From contig CAWJDY010000011.1 in assembly GCA_963841705.1 (NCBI GenBank), positions 1 through 64,000 on the forward strand: a stretch of 64,000 nt of DNA. Reading direction: 5' to 3'. The translations under genes and the position numbers were made by a program. Below, in pieces: positions 25,860 through 34,294 of this stretch. Position 1 is the first letter of the stretch. Every line of letters begins with the position of its first letter. This DNA is from VAZQ01 sp963841705 (lineage in GTDB: Bacteria > Pseudomonadota > Alphaproteobacteria > Rhizobiales > Xanthobacteraceae). Under the pieces are notes generated by a model. That model did no database searches. It was not told the origin of the DNA and saw nothing but the letters and a program-made list of their open reading frames with translations.

Positions 25860-26363
25860 GTGATCAGAACTCAACCAACGTGGACGACGGAGCGCACCGC
25901 GCTCCTGAGGAACCTGATGAATGCGGGGTTCTCATGCGGACAGATTGCCCGCGAAATCGGGGTCAGTCGGAACGCAGTCATTGGCAAGGTCAATCGGCTC
26001 GGCCTATCGCGCTCCAAGCGTGCTGCTGACAGGCCGCGCGGGCAGAGGGGCACCCGGAAGAACCGCAACGTGGTGACCAGATACCCGATGCTGCAAGCGC
26101 TGTGGACGAACCCGCAACTTGCGCCAGAAGAAGCGCCGGACGACAGCATCAGCCGCTGCTCTTTGCTCGAGCTGCAGGAGTGGCATTGCCGCTGGCCTTG
26201 TGGCGACCCCAGTTCCGCAGATTTCGGCTTCTGCGGAAATAGGCCGGTTGACGGCCTGCCGTATTGCTCAGCGCACGCCCGAATGGCTTATCGGCGCAGA
26301 CTATCGCGCTCTATGACGGATCGAACACCGCCCAGAGACCTACATAGCCTCGCGGCGCCGTAG
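25860..26363 (+). CDS. GcrA family cell-cycle regulator-like protein
   Basis: A 167-residue protein. The N-terminal ~50 residues form the GcrA helix-turn-helix: WTTERTALLRNLMNAGFSCG, REIGVSRNAVIGKVNRLGLSR. The C-terminal part is Cys-rich (CRWPCGDPSSADFGFCG, LPYCSAHARMAYRR), as in GcrA, where it binds sigma70. GcrA activates methylation-linked promoters of the cell cycle in alphaproteobacteria. I use GTG 25860, preceded by GAGG at eight bases. The middle is variable and the start Trp-Thr motif is not at residue 1, so this may be a paralogue rather than the main GcrA. Confidence 0.8.
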   Translation: MIRTQPTWTTERTALLRNLMNAGFSCGQIAREIGVSRNAVIGKVNRLGLSRSKRAADRPRGQRGTRKNRNVVTRYPMLQALWTNPQLAPEEAPDDSISRCSLLELQEWHCRWPCGDPSSADFGFCGNRPVDGLPYCSAHARMAYRRRLSRSMTDRTPPRDLHSLAAP

Positions 26364-26379
26364 GCAAAGCGAGGATCAT

Positions 26380-27360
26380 CTACGCCGCTCGGGCAGGCTC
26401 GCTCAGCAGCTTGCCGATGTTGCCGCCAAGAATTGTCTCGCCCTCCGGCCCAAGCGCGCGCAGCTCCTTGACGAAATCGCGGACCGCCGCCCGGTCGCGG
26501 ATCTCCTGCGGATAGTCAGTGGCGAAGACAATGCGCGATGCCGGAATTTCGATCAGCGCCGCCTTCACCGCGCCGATGGCGCCGCAGAAGCCGGCAGTGT
26601 CGAAAACCATGTTGTTGTGCAGGTAGTAGTCGAAATCGTTTCTCGGCTTCGTCCCGTGGCGGGGATTGTCGAGCGTTCCCCAGAACTCCTTGTCCTGATA
26701 GGAGCGGATGCGTCCCAGCAGCGCAGACAAGCCCCCGCCCAGATGCGACATGTGGACGGTGAGCGCTGGGTGGCGATCGAACACACCGGAATTGATCAGC
26801 CGGATCGTCGCCATCACCACGGAAAACTCTCGCCCCACCGAGCGCGCCGTGTCATAGCCGTCGAACTGCCTGGTCTGGTTGAGCTTGAGCGCGGGATGCA
26901 CGAATACAAACAATCCGAGCTTCTCGCACTCGGTCCAGAACGGCTCGAATTGCGGAGCATCGAGATAGAGGTCGTCGGTCTCGGACGTGATCACCACTCC
27001 GGGACATCCCAGCTCGTGCCGGCAGCGCGCGAGTTCCCGCATCGCCTCCTGCCCGCCGAGCGGGTTCGCATGCCCGGCGGCAATGAAACGGCCGGGGTAG
27101 TCGCGCTCGGCCCGCTTGGCGGTCTCGTTGCACAGCCGCGATCTTTCGTGGTCGGCGCACATCCCGGCGGCGCTGGTGAGCAAGGCCTGATCGATGCCGG
27201 CCTCATCCATCATGCGGATGTGCTCATCAAGATCGAACAGCATCCAGTGCATGATGAAGCTTGGAGCGCCGTTCTCGTCATAGGAGACGAGCTTGCGACG
27301 GCCGAGGTCCTTGGGCATCAGCTCCCGAGGCGTGAAGTGGTGCTGGAAATCGACGATCAT
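26380..27360 (-). CDS. Amidohydrolase of the ACMSD/decarboxylase type
   Basis: A 326-residue amidohydrolase_2 protein. It begins MIVDFQHHFTPREL, giving the HxH-like metal ligand pair, and includes RFIAAGHANPLGGQEAMREL, VFVHPALK (His), and the late FATDYPQE with an Asp ligand. These features fit the aminocarboxymuconate-semialdehyde decarboxylase subfamily, which includes benzoate, resorcylate and vanillate decarboxylases and hydrolases. The substrate is unknown. It converges with the GcrA-like gene. It is unrelated to the 9921 amidohydrolase beyond the fold, with no long shared motifs. Confidence 0.8.
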   Translation of the reverse strand: MIVDFQHHFTPRELMPKDLGRRKLVSYDENGAPSFIMHWMLFDLDEHIRMMDEAGIDQALLTSAAGMCADHERSRLCNETAKRAERDYPGRFIAAGHANPLGGQEAMRELARCRHELGCPGVVITSETDDLYLDAPQFEPFWTECEKLGLFVFVHPALKLNQTRQFDGYDTARSVGREFSVVMATIRLINSGVFDRHPALTVHMSHLGGGLSALLGRIRSYQDKEFWGTLDNPRHGTKPRNDFDYYLHNNMVFDTAGFCGAIGAVKAALIEIPASRIVFATDYPQEIRDRAAVRDFVKELRALGPEGETILGGNIGKLLSEPARAA

Positions 27361-27523
27361 GCCTGAATGGGTCCCGCCCCGCTAATCCGCTCGCGCCCGT
27401 CAGTTCGTTGTCCCCAGATGCTGTAAGGCGCGCCTCACGGCAGCGTCAAGCCGCGCCAAGGACCACGATATGTGAGCTCACGGCGGTGGTCTCGCAGCGA
27501 GGGGAGTGCTAGGAAGTTCCGCA

Positions 27524-27715
27524 ATGTCCGAGTTCCTCGTCTACGCTCTGGTGCCGATCGCGGTGGGCGCGGTGGCGGTGGTGCTCCTGATGGGCCTGAG
27601 CAACTTGGCGCGCGGCGGCTCGCCGCAGCGGTCGCAGAAGCTCATGCGCATGCGCGTCCTGCTGCAATTCGTGGCTATCATCGTAATTATGCTTACGATC
27701 TGGGCGATCCGATAG
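27524..27715 (+). CDS. Twin-transmembrane protein (HIG1-like)
   Basis: A 63-residue protein with two hydrophobic helices (LVYALVPIAVGAVAVVLLMG and LLQFVAIIVIMLTIWAI) joined by a basic loop (ARGGSPQRSQKLMRMRV). The pattern, with a Q-x3-R-like QRSQKLMRMRV motif, fits the alphaproteobacterial HIG_1 / twin-TM family, found near cobalamin adenosyltransferase and etf genes in related genomes. ATG 27524. It is likely the first gene of an operon: the next start is 9 bases after its stop. HIG1 proteins associate with respiratory oxidases in other organisms; here the role is inferred only. Confidence 0.7.
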   Translation: MSEFLVYALVPIAVGAVAVVLLMGLSNLARGGSPQRSQKLMRMRVLLQFVAIIVIMLTIWAIR

Positions 27716-27724
27716 GACCCAGGG

Positions 27725-28294
27725 ATGGTCGTCCTCAACAGGATCTACACACGCACCGGCGACGACGGCACGACGGCGCTCGGGAGCGGGGAGCGGCGCA
27801 AGAAATACGACCTGCGGGTCTGCGCCTACGGCAGCCTGGATGAGCTCAGCGCTGCGATCGGTCTGGTGCGTGTCCACAACAGCGATGCCGCCCTCGATGA
27901 TCTCCTGGCCCGGATTCAGAACGATGTGTTCGATGTAGAGGCCGATCTCTGCCTCTCCGAGAAAGGGCCGGGCGGCGCCCGCATGACTGTCACCGATGCG
28001 CAGGTGGAATGGCTGGAGCAACAGATCGACCGGTACAATGCCGATCTCGCACCGCTGCGGTCCTTCATCTTGCCCGGTGGACGCCCTGCCGCCGCCTATC
28101 TCCACCTCGCGCGCACCATCTGCCGACGCGCCGAGCGGATCATGGTGGAGCTCGCCGACAAATCGAGCGAAGGAGTCACCCCGGCAGCACTGAAATACAT
28201 CAACCGGCTCTCGGATCTCCTGTTCGTCATCGGCCGCTATGCCAACGATAACGGCGCTTGTGACGTCCTGTGGCGGCCCGGCCAGAACCGGTGA
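27725..28294 (+). CDS. Cob(I)alamin adenosyltransferase, PduO type
   Basis: A 189-residue enzyme that transfers the adenosyl group of ATP to cob(I)alamin, making adenosylcobalamin. Motifs: VVLNRIYTRTGDDGTTALG (ATP site), YGSLDELSAAIGLVR, ILPGGRPAAAYLHLARTICRRAERIM. The family length is normal. It starts at GTG/ATG 27725, 9 bases after the twin-TM gene, and is followed 15 bases on by the rhomboid gene. It would supply the cofactor for ethylmalonyl-CoA mutase at 18.6 kb. Confidence 0.9.
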   Translation: MVVLNRIYTRTGDDGTTALGSGERRKKYDLRVCAYGSLDELSAAIGLVRVHNSDAALDDLLARIQNDVFDVEADLCLSEKGPGGARMTVTDAQVEWLEQQIDRYNADLAPLRSFILPGGRPAAAYLHLARTICRRAERIMVELADKSSEGVTPAALKYINRLSDLLFVIGRYANDNGACDVLWRPGQNR

Positions 28295-28309
28295 AAGCGG
28301 AATGCCGCG

Positions 28310-29059
28310 ATGGTGATGACGCCGCTATGGGATGACAATCCCTTCACGCAGCCGATCAAGCCGGTTGTGACATGGTGTCTCATCGCAGCAAATGTCATTG
28401 TCTACTTCTACGAGGCCGGCGCTCCGCAAGCGGGTCTTGATCGTCTGATTGACACATTCAGCCTCACGCCCGCGGCGCTGCACGGGGACATCGCTCCGCG
28501 CGGCTCGTTGCCGCCGCTCATGACCCTGATCACCTACCAGTTCTTCCATGCCGACATCGGACATCTTGCCGGCAACATGATCTTTCTCTGGGTATTCGGG
28601 GACGATATCGAGCGGGCGCTCGGCCGCATGCGGTATCTCTTCTTCTATCTTGCATGCGGCGCCGTAGCGGGGGTCGTCTTTGCCCTCTACGATCCGCACT
28701 CCAGCATCGAGCTGATCGGCGCTTCCGGCGCCATTGCGGCCGTTGTCGTCGCCTACCTGATGCTGCGCCCGTGCGCCAAGATCACCGTGCTCCTCGGGAT
28801 CATCCCGCTGCGCATCAGCGCGTATTGGGTCGTCGGCTTGTTCGTGCTCACGCAGCTGTGGAACCTCGGCGCCGCGTCCAAGAGCGAAGTCGCCTACTGG
28901 TGCCATTTCGGCGGCATGCTGGCGGGCGCCATTCTGTTTCCGCTGATGAAACCTCGAACGGTGAGGCTGTTCGAGTGCTTGCAACCCCAAAAAGAAACGG
29001 TGCTGCGGATCGGACCAAGCCCGGTCCCCCGCGCATCGGAGCTCGATCGCATCCGTTGA
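28310..29059 (+). CDS. Rhomboid-family intramembrane serine protease
   Basis: A 249-residue protein with six membrane helices. The catalytic Ser is in ELIGASGAIAAVVVAYL (GxSG) and the partner His in YWCHFGGMLAGAILFPL. The first loops have FFHADIGHLAGNMIFLWVFGDDIE, the helix 2 His-Asn region. Rhomboids cut single-pass membrane proteins within the bilayer. Start ATG 28310. It lies in an apparent operon after the adenosyltransferase and 81 bases before etfB. Its substrate is unknown. Confidence 0.88.
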   Translation: MVMTPLWDDNPFTQPIKPVVTWCLIAANVIVYFYEAGAPQAGLDRLIDTFSLTPAALHGDIAPRGSLPPLMTLITYQFFHADIGHLAGNMIFLWVFGDDIERALGRMRYLFFYLACGAVAGVVFALYDPHSSIELIGASGAIAAVVVAYLMLRPCAKITVLLGIIPLRISAYWVVGLFVLTQLWNLGAASKSEVAYWCHFGGMLAGAILFPLMKPRTVRLFECLQPQKETVLRIGPSPVPRASELDRIR

Positions 29060-29140
29060 CACTGCAACAGGCCGACCAGTAATTTCCCGCGGTTTTCCAG
29101 TGCGCATCACACGTTTGGCGTCTTCCCGAAGAGTGAATTG

Positions 29141-29890
29141 ATGAAAATTCTGGTGCCGGTGAAACGGGTCGTTGATTACAACGTCAAAATTCGCGTGAAG
29201 CGCGACGGTAGCGGCGTCGAGCTCGCGAATGTCAAGATGTCGATGAACCCGTTCGACGAGATTGCGGTGGAGGAGGCGCTTCGGCTCAAGGAGAAAGGCC
29301 AGGCAAGCGAGATCGTGTGTGTGTCGATCGGCCTGGCGCAGGCGGCGGAAACCATCCGAAACGGGCTCGCCATGGGCGCCGATCGCGGAATTCTGGTCAA
29401 AGTGGACCGAATGCCCGAGCCGCTCGGGGTCGCCAAAATCCTCAGGGGCATTGTCGAGCAGGAGAAGCCCGGCCTTGTCATCATGGGAAAGCAGGCTATC
29501 GATGATGACTGCAATCAGACCGGGCAGATGCTGGCGGCGCTCACGGGCTGGCCCCAAGGTACCTTCGCCTCAAAGCTGCTGATCGAAGGCGACAGCGTCC
29601 TGGTGACACGCGAGGTGGATGGTGGCTTGCAGACGGTCAAGCTCAAGCTGCCGGCCATTATCACAACCGATCTGCGTCTCAATGAACCGCGCTATGCAAG
29701 CCTGCCGAACATCATGAAAGCCAAGAAGAAGCCGATCGACGAGAAGAGCCCGGACGCTTACGGTATCGACCTCTCGCCGCGCCTGGAAGTGATGAAGACC
29801 ACGGAGCCGGGCGGCCGCAAGGCGGGAGTGAAGGTCAAGACCGTCGGCGAGCTCGTTGACAAACTGAAGAACGAGATGGGCGTGATTTGA
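29141..29890 (+). CDS. etfB: Electron transfer flavoprotein beta subunit
   Basis: A 249-residue ETF small subunit, MKILVPVKRVVDYNVKIRVK, with the ETF signature VKMSMNPFDEIAVEEALRLKE and the AMP/FAD region GKQAIDDDCNQTGQMLAALT. With EtfA it accepts electrons from acyl-CoA dehydrogenases, here probably Mcd, and passes them to ETF-ubiquinone oxidoreductase. ATG 29141 follows a GAAGAG box. etfA begins 13 bases after its stop, so the two are co-translated from one mRNA. Confidence 0.93.
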   Translation: MKILVPVKRVVDYNVKIRVKRDGSGVELANVKMSMNPFDEIAVEEALRLKEKGQASEIVCVSIGLAQAAETIRNGLAMGADRGILVKVDRMPEPLGVAKILRGIVEQEKPGLVIMGKQAIDDDCNQTGQMLAALTGWPQGTFASKLLIEGDSVLVTREVDGGLQTVKLKLPAIITTDLRLNEPRYASLPNIMKAKKKPIDEKSPDAYGIDLSPRLEVMKTTEPGGRKAGVKVKTVGELVDKLKNEMGVI

Positions 29891-29903
29891 AGGTCGTCCT
29901 CCC

Positions 29904-30851
29904 ATGACCACCTTGTTGATCGCCGAGCACGACAACAACGTCCTCAAGGACGCGACCAACAAGGCATTGACCGCGGCCAAGGCGCTCGGGGCCGAGGTGC
30001 ACGTGCTGGTCGCCGGACGGTCCTGCCGGCCGGTCGCTGACGCCGCGGCCAATCTCGACGGCGTGAAAAAAGTGCTGCTGGCGGATCAGCCCACCTACGA
30101 GCACATGCTGGCGGAGCCGATGGCCGCACTGGTGGTCACGCTCGCGCCTTCGTACGAGGTGATCGTCGCGCCTGCGACGACCACAGGCAAGAATATCATG
30201 CCGAGGGTTGCCGCCCTGCTCGACGTGATGCAGGTCTCCGACATCGTCAAGGTCATTGCGCCGGATACGTTCGAGCGGCTCATCTACGCCGGCAATGCCG
30301 TGCAAACAGTGCGCTCACGCGACAAGGTCAAGGTGATCACGGTGCGAACCTCGACGTTCCAGGCGACGGGCACGGGGAAAGAGACCGCTCTCATCGAAGA
30401 GATTGCCGGCGCGCCAGACCCCGGAATTTCCAGCTTCGTCGGGGAGGACCTGTCGAAATCCGAGCGCCCGGAACTCACCTCCGCTAAGATCATAATCTCG
30501 GGAGGGCGGGCCATGCAGAGCCGGGAAAACTTTACCAAGTACATCGAGCCGGTCGCCGACAAGCTGGGCGCGGCAATTGGTGCCTCACGCGCGGCGGTCG
30601 ACGCGGGATATGCCCCCAACGACTGGCAGGTCGGCCAAACCGGGAAGGTTGTTGCACCCGAGCTCTATATTGCCGTTGGGATCTCGGGAGCGATCCAGCA
30701 TCTTGCCGGAATGAAGGATTCCAAGGTTATCGTGGCCATCAACAAGGACGAAGACGCGCCGATTTTCCAGGTTGCCGACTACGGGCTCGTAGCCGATCTG
30801 TACCAGGCCCTGCCCGAGCTCGCCGCCGAGCTTGGAAAGCTCGGCCACTGA
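29904..30851 (+). CDS. etfA: Electron transfer flavoprotein alpha subunit
   Basis: A 315-residue ETF large subunit: MTTLLIAEHDNNVLKDATNK, VRTSTFQAT, and the C-terminal FAD site YIAVGISGAIQHLAGMKDSK with VAINKDEDAPIFQVADYGLV. It binds FAD and forms a heterodimer with EtfB. A 3-hydroxyacyl-CoA dehydrogenase gene follows after 62 bases in the same direction, a layout common in Rhizobiales, linking the unit to acyl-CoA oxidation. Confidence 0.93.
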   Translation: MTTLLIAEHDNNVLKDATNKALTAAKALGAEVHVLVAGRSCRPVADAAANLDGVKKVLLADQPTYEHMLAEPMAALVVTLAPSYEVIVAPATTTGKNIMPRVAALLDVMQVSDIVKVIAPDTFERLIYAGNAVQTVRSRDKVKVITVRTSTFQATGTGKETALIEEIAGAPDPGISSFVGEDLSKSERPELTSAKIIISGGRAMQSRENFTKYIEPVADKLGAAIGASRAAVDAGYAPNDWQVGQTGKVVAPELYIAVGISGAIQHLAGMKDSKVIVAINKDEDAPIFQVADYGLVADLYQALPELAAELGKLGH

Positions 30852-30913
30852 CCGGTGTCAAACATGCAGCATTTGGGTCGGCGCTCTGATCGGCATAGGA
30901 CAGGCAAACGAAC

Positions 30914-31837
30914 ATGATCGAAGTCAAAGAGCGACCGAAGGCTCGTCCCGAGAGCACGGCGCTTCCCATTCGCAGGATCGGAGTTATCGGCGCGGGACAG
31001 ATGGGAAGCGGGATTGCCCATGTGGCTGCACTCGCCGGCTTCGAGGTTAAGCTCAACGACCTCACCGCCGATCGCGTCAAGGCCGGCATTGCGACCATCA
31101 ACGGCAATATGGCGCGGCAGGTCAGCCGCAAGCGTATCACCGAGGAGGAACGTCAGGCTGCGCTCAAGCGTATCAGCCCGGCAGCGACATTCGAAGCGTT
31201 CAGCGACTGCGATCTCGTGATCGAGGCGGCTACGGAAAAGGAAGAGGTCAAGCGCACGATCTTCGGCAACCTGTGCCCGCTATTGAAGCCAGAGGCCATC
31301 ATTGGCACCAACACATCCTCGATCTCAATCACCCGGCTCGCGTCGTCCACCGACCGGCCGGAGCGCTTCATCGGTATTCATTTCATGAATCCGGTTCCGT
31401 TGATGGAGCTGGTCGAGCTCATCCGCGGCATCGCTACCGATGACTCGACGTTCGAGACAACGAAGCAGTTCGTGATCAAGCTCGGCAAGCAAACCGCGGT
31501 TGCGGAGGATTTTCCCGCCTTCATCGTCAACCGCATCCTGCTGCCGATGATCAATGAGGCGATCTATACGCTGTATGAAGGGGTGGGCAACGTCGAGGCG
31601 ATCGACACCGCCATGCGCCTGGGGGCGCATCATCCGATGGGCCCGCTCGAGCTTGCCGACTTCATTGGCCTCGATACCTGTCTTTCGGTCATGCAGGTGC
31701 TGCATGAGGGCCTGGCCGATTCCAAGTATCGGCCCTGCCCCCTGCTGGTGAAATATGTCGAGGCGGGCTGGCTCGGGCGTAAGACCCAGCGGGGGTTCTA
31801 CGACTATCGCGGTGAGAAGCCGACGCCGACGCGTTGA
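30914..31837 (+). CDS. 3-hydroxybutyryl-CoA dehydrogenase
   Basis: A 307-residue NAD(P)-dependent enzyme with the Rossmann loop RIGVIGAGQMGSGIAHVAAL, the catalytic region FIGIHFMNPVPLMELVELIRG (His and Asn), and the C-terminal GVGNVEAIDTAMRLGAHHPMGPLELADFIG signature. It interconverts acetoacetyl-CoA and 3-hydroxybutyryl-CoA, a step that feeds crotonyl-CoA and so the ethylmalonyl-CoA pathway or PHB metabolism. The N-terminal ~15 residues are a non-conserved extension. Start ATG 30914. Confidence 0.9.
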   Translation: MIEVKERPKARPESTALPIRRIGVIGAGQMGSGIAHVAALAGFEVKLNDLTADRVKAGIATINGNMARQVSRKRITEEERQAALKRISPAATFEAFSDCDLVIEAATEKEEVKRTIFGNLCPLLKPEAIIGTNTSSISITRLASSTDRPERFIGIHFMNPVPLMELVELIRGIATDDSTFETTKQFVIKLGKQTAVAEDFPAFIVNRILLPMINEAIYTLYEGVGNVEAIDTAMRLGAHHPMGPLELADFIGLDTCLSVMQVLHEGLADSKYRPCPLLVKYVEAGWLGRKTQRGFYDYRGEKPTPTR

Positions 31838-31842
31838 TGCCC

Positions 31843-32508
31843 TCACGACTGAGGTGCGAGAGCCGCGCTGACGAGCCTGATCCCATCCTCGCTCGCCCAT
31901 TCCGCCGGGCCTGCCATCGTCCCGATCTCGCAACCCCGCGGATCGACAAGAAGCGTCGTCGGCATCCCCGCTGCGCGGCCGACGGTCTTGAGAATCTGAA
32001 ACACTTTGGCGCTGGGATCAGCATAATAGCCCAGCTTGTCGATGCCGCTTTCTTTGAGCCATTCCCGCGGCTTGTTGGGATCACGGGTATCGATGTTGAC
32101 GGCGACAACCTCAAAGTTGGGCCCCCCGAGCTTTTGCTCCAGCGTGTTGAGCGCCGGCATTTCCCGCCGGCAGGGGACGCACCACGTGGCCCAGAGATTG
32201 AGGAGGACGGTGCGGCCGCGCCATTGCGAGAGATGCCGTTCCCCGGAACCTGCATCACGAAAGGCGAGATCAGGTACGCGTAGCGCCTGCGCCGCTACCG
32301 CAAAGGCGGCAACTTCGCCATGGGCCAGCGGCGCGAGCCGTTGCGCGGCGCTCACCGCTCCCGCACAGGCGGTATCGGGCACATTGCGCCGCAGGCCTGC
32401 GATCCCGTATACCGCCGCAGCAATGAGAAGGACCACTGCAAACGCCAGGAGCTTGCGCCGGCTCGGATGGTAAATTGATTGGCGGGGCGCAATGTTCATC
32501 GACGCCAT
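31843..32508 (-). CDS. tlpA: Thiol:disulfide interchange protein TlpA-like, membrane anchored
   Basis: A membrane-anchored thioredoxin: one N-terminal helix (LLAFAVVLLIAAAVYGIAG), a linker, then the redoxin domain with the active site LWATWCVPCRREMP (C110-x-x-C113 from this start) and the cis-Pro segment GMPTTLLVD. In Bradyrhizobium, TlpA reduces Cu-site proteins during cytochrome aa3 assembly and its gene is next to argH, exactly as here. The start is uncertain: ATGs at 32517, 32508 and 32499 all lie behind GGAGG. It is divergent from argH with a short shared promoter region. Confidence 0.85.
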   Translation of the reverse strand: MASMNIAPRQSIYHPSRRKLLAFAVVLLIAAAVYGIAGLRRNVPDTACAGAVSAAQRLAPLAHGEVAAFAVAAQALRVPDLAFRDAGSGERHLSQWRGRTVLLNLWATWCVPCRREMPALNTLEQKLGGPNFEVVAVNIDTRDPNKPREWLKESGIDKLGYYADPSAKVFQILKTVGRAAGMPTTLLVDPRGCEIGTMAGPAEWASEDGIRLVSAALAPQS

Positions 32509-32546
32509 AACCTCCATTGAGCAGATCGTTTCAGGGCGAACGCGTC

Positions 32547-33968
32547 ATGAGCAACGATATGTGGGGTGGCCGCTTCGCGCGCGACCCCGATACCATCCTG
32601 CAAGACATCAATGTGTCCATTGACGTCGACCAGCATCTGTTTCGTCAGGACGTTGCAGCCAGCAAGGCCCATGCTGCCATGCTTGCACAGCAGGGCATCA
32701 TCTCGCCCGAGGATGGCCGGCAAATCGCTCACGGTCTAGACACGATCCTGTCAGAAATCGAATCCGGCAAGTTCCAGTTCAAGCGCGCGCTCGAAGACAT
32801 TCACATGAACGTGGAGAGCCGTCTCTCCGAGCTGGTCGGGGCACCGGCGGGACGGCTGCATATCGCGCGCTCCCGCAATGACCAGGTAGCCACGGACTTT
32901 CGGCTGTGGGTTCGCGACAGCATCGAGGCTGTGGACGCCGCTCTCCTGTCCTATCAGCAAGCACTGGCGCAACGAGCCCTGGAGCACGCTGCCACGGCGA
33001 TGCCGGGGTTCACGCACCTCCAGACCGCGCAGCCTGTGACATTCGGTCACCACCTCCTCGCCTATGTGGAGATGGCAGCCCGGGATCGCGGCCGATTCAG
33101 GGATGCCCGCAGGCGGTTGAACCAGTGTCCGCTGGGCGCGGCCGCGCTCGCCGGCACCGCGTTTCCCATCGATCGGCAAGCCACTGCGAAGGCGCTGGGC
33201 TTTGATGCTCCAATGGCGAACTCGATCGATGCGGTATCGGACCGCGATTTCGTGCTTGAGGCGCTTTGTGCTGCCGCCCTTACCGGAGTGCATCTTTCGC
33301 GATTTGCCGAGGAGATCGTGCTGTGGTGCTCGCCGCTCGTCGGCCTCATTTCGCTGTCCGATGCTTTCACCACCGGCTCTTCCATCATGCCGCAGAAGCG
33401 CAATCCCGATGCTGCGGAACTCGTGCGCGCGAAGGCCGGCCGGATCATCGGCGCACTGGACGCGCTTCTGATCGTGATGAAGGGCCTGCCGCTCGCCTAT
33501 CAAAAAGACATGCAGGAGGACAAGGAAGGCACCATGAGTGCTTTTGCGGCTCTGACGCTCTCGATTGCCGCCATGACCGGGATGGTCCGCGATATGACGG
33601 CCAATACAGCGCGGATGCGGGATGCTGCGGGTGAGGGTTACTCCACCGCAACTGATCTCGCGGATTGGCTGGTGCGCACGCTTGGCATGCCGTTCCGGGA
33701 CGCGCACCGCGTCACCGGCCGAATCGTTGCCGACGCAGCGGCAAAAAAAGTTCCGCTGCACGAGCTCTCGCTCACAGCGATGCAGGCTATCGAGCCGCGT
33801 ATCAGCAACGATGTTTTCGCTGTGCTCTCGGTGGAAAGCGCGCTGCACAGCCGTCAAAGCTACGGCGGCACGGCTCCGGAGAATGTGCGCAGGGAGGCCA
33901 AACGCTGGCTCGAAGTGCTGGGAACGGAGAATGGCGACGCCCGCCATGCTGCGGCCGCGTCGGTCTGA
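32547..33968 (+). CDS. argH: Argininosuccinate lyase
   Basis: A 473-residue member of the fumarase/aspartase superfamily that splits argininosuccinate to arginine and fumarate, the last step of arginine synthesis. Visible signatures: MWGGRFARDPD at the start, RSRNDQVATDFRLW, TAQPVTFGHHLLAY with the catalytic His, and GSSIMPQKRNPDAAELVR, the superfamily loop with catalytic Ser. ATG 32547 gives the standard length. The lptM-lysA genes follow on the same strand. Confidence 0.95.
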   Translation: MSNDMWGGRFARDPDTILQDINVSIDVDQHLFRQDVAASKAHAAMLAQQGIISPEDGRQIAHGLDTILSEIESGKFQFKRALEDIHMNVESRLSELVGAPAGRLHIARSRNDQVATDFRLWVRDSIEAVDAALLSYQQALAQRALEHAATAMPGFTHLQTAQPVTFGHHLLAYVEMAARDRGRFRDARRRLNQCPLGAAALAGTAFPIDRQATAKALGFDAPMANSIDAVSDRDFVLEALCAAALTGVHLSRFAEEIVLWCSPLVGLISLSDAFTTGSSIMPQKRNPDAAELVRAKAGRIIGALDALLIVMKGLPLAYQKDMQEDKEGTMSAFAALTLSIAAMTGMVRDMTANTARMRDAAGEGYSTATDLADWLVRTLGMPFRDAHRVTGRIVADAAAKKVPLHELSLTAMQAIEPRISNDVFAVLSVESALHSRQSYGGTAPENVRREAKRWLEVLGTENGDARHAAAASV

Positions 33969-34003
33969 TCTGGTATGCTGGCTGGACCAAGGAGTGTCCG
34001 ATT

Positions 34004-34201
34004 TTGACGACTGCCCCGAGGCTCTGCCGCATTCCAACGGCCGCCATTGTTGTGGCTGCCGTCGCCGTGGTCAGCGCGATGGGACTTGCCGGCTGCGGGC
34101 GCAAGAGCGGACTGGACCTGCCGCCCATAGCGGCAGCCCCCGAGCAGCCGGCGCCTGCCCAGCAACCGCAACCCGAGCCGGCCAATCCGCCGCAGCGCTG
34201 A
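34004..34201 (+). CDS. lptM: LptM-type lipoprotein, TTG start
   Basis: A 65-residue lipoprotein: a hydrophobic signal (AAIVVAAVAVVSAMG) ending in lipobox LAGCG, then GRKSGLDLPP and a Pro/Gln-rich tail. The position between argH and lysA and the C-G-x-K-G-L-P motif match LptM (YifL), which binds the LPS-transport barrel LptD. The start is a TTG at 34004 with GGAG ten bases upstream; no ATG is available in frame. It is often missed because of size and start codon. Confidence 0.8.
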   Translation: MTTAPRLCRIPTAAIVVAAVAVVSAMGLAGCGRKSGLDLPPIAAAPEQPAPAQQPQPEPANPPQR

Positions 34202-34294
34202 GCTGGCGTCGGCCTAGTCGTCGGTTCCATGCTACCCCGGTTGAGGTTGCGCGCGTCACCGCGGGCAAAATGGGGCCCAGCCGCGAGATCCCTG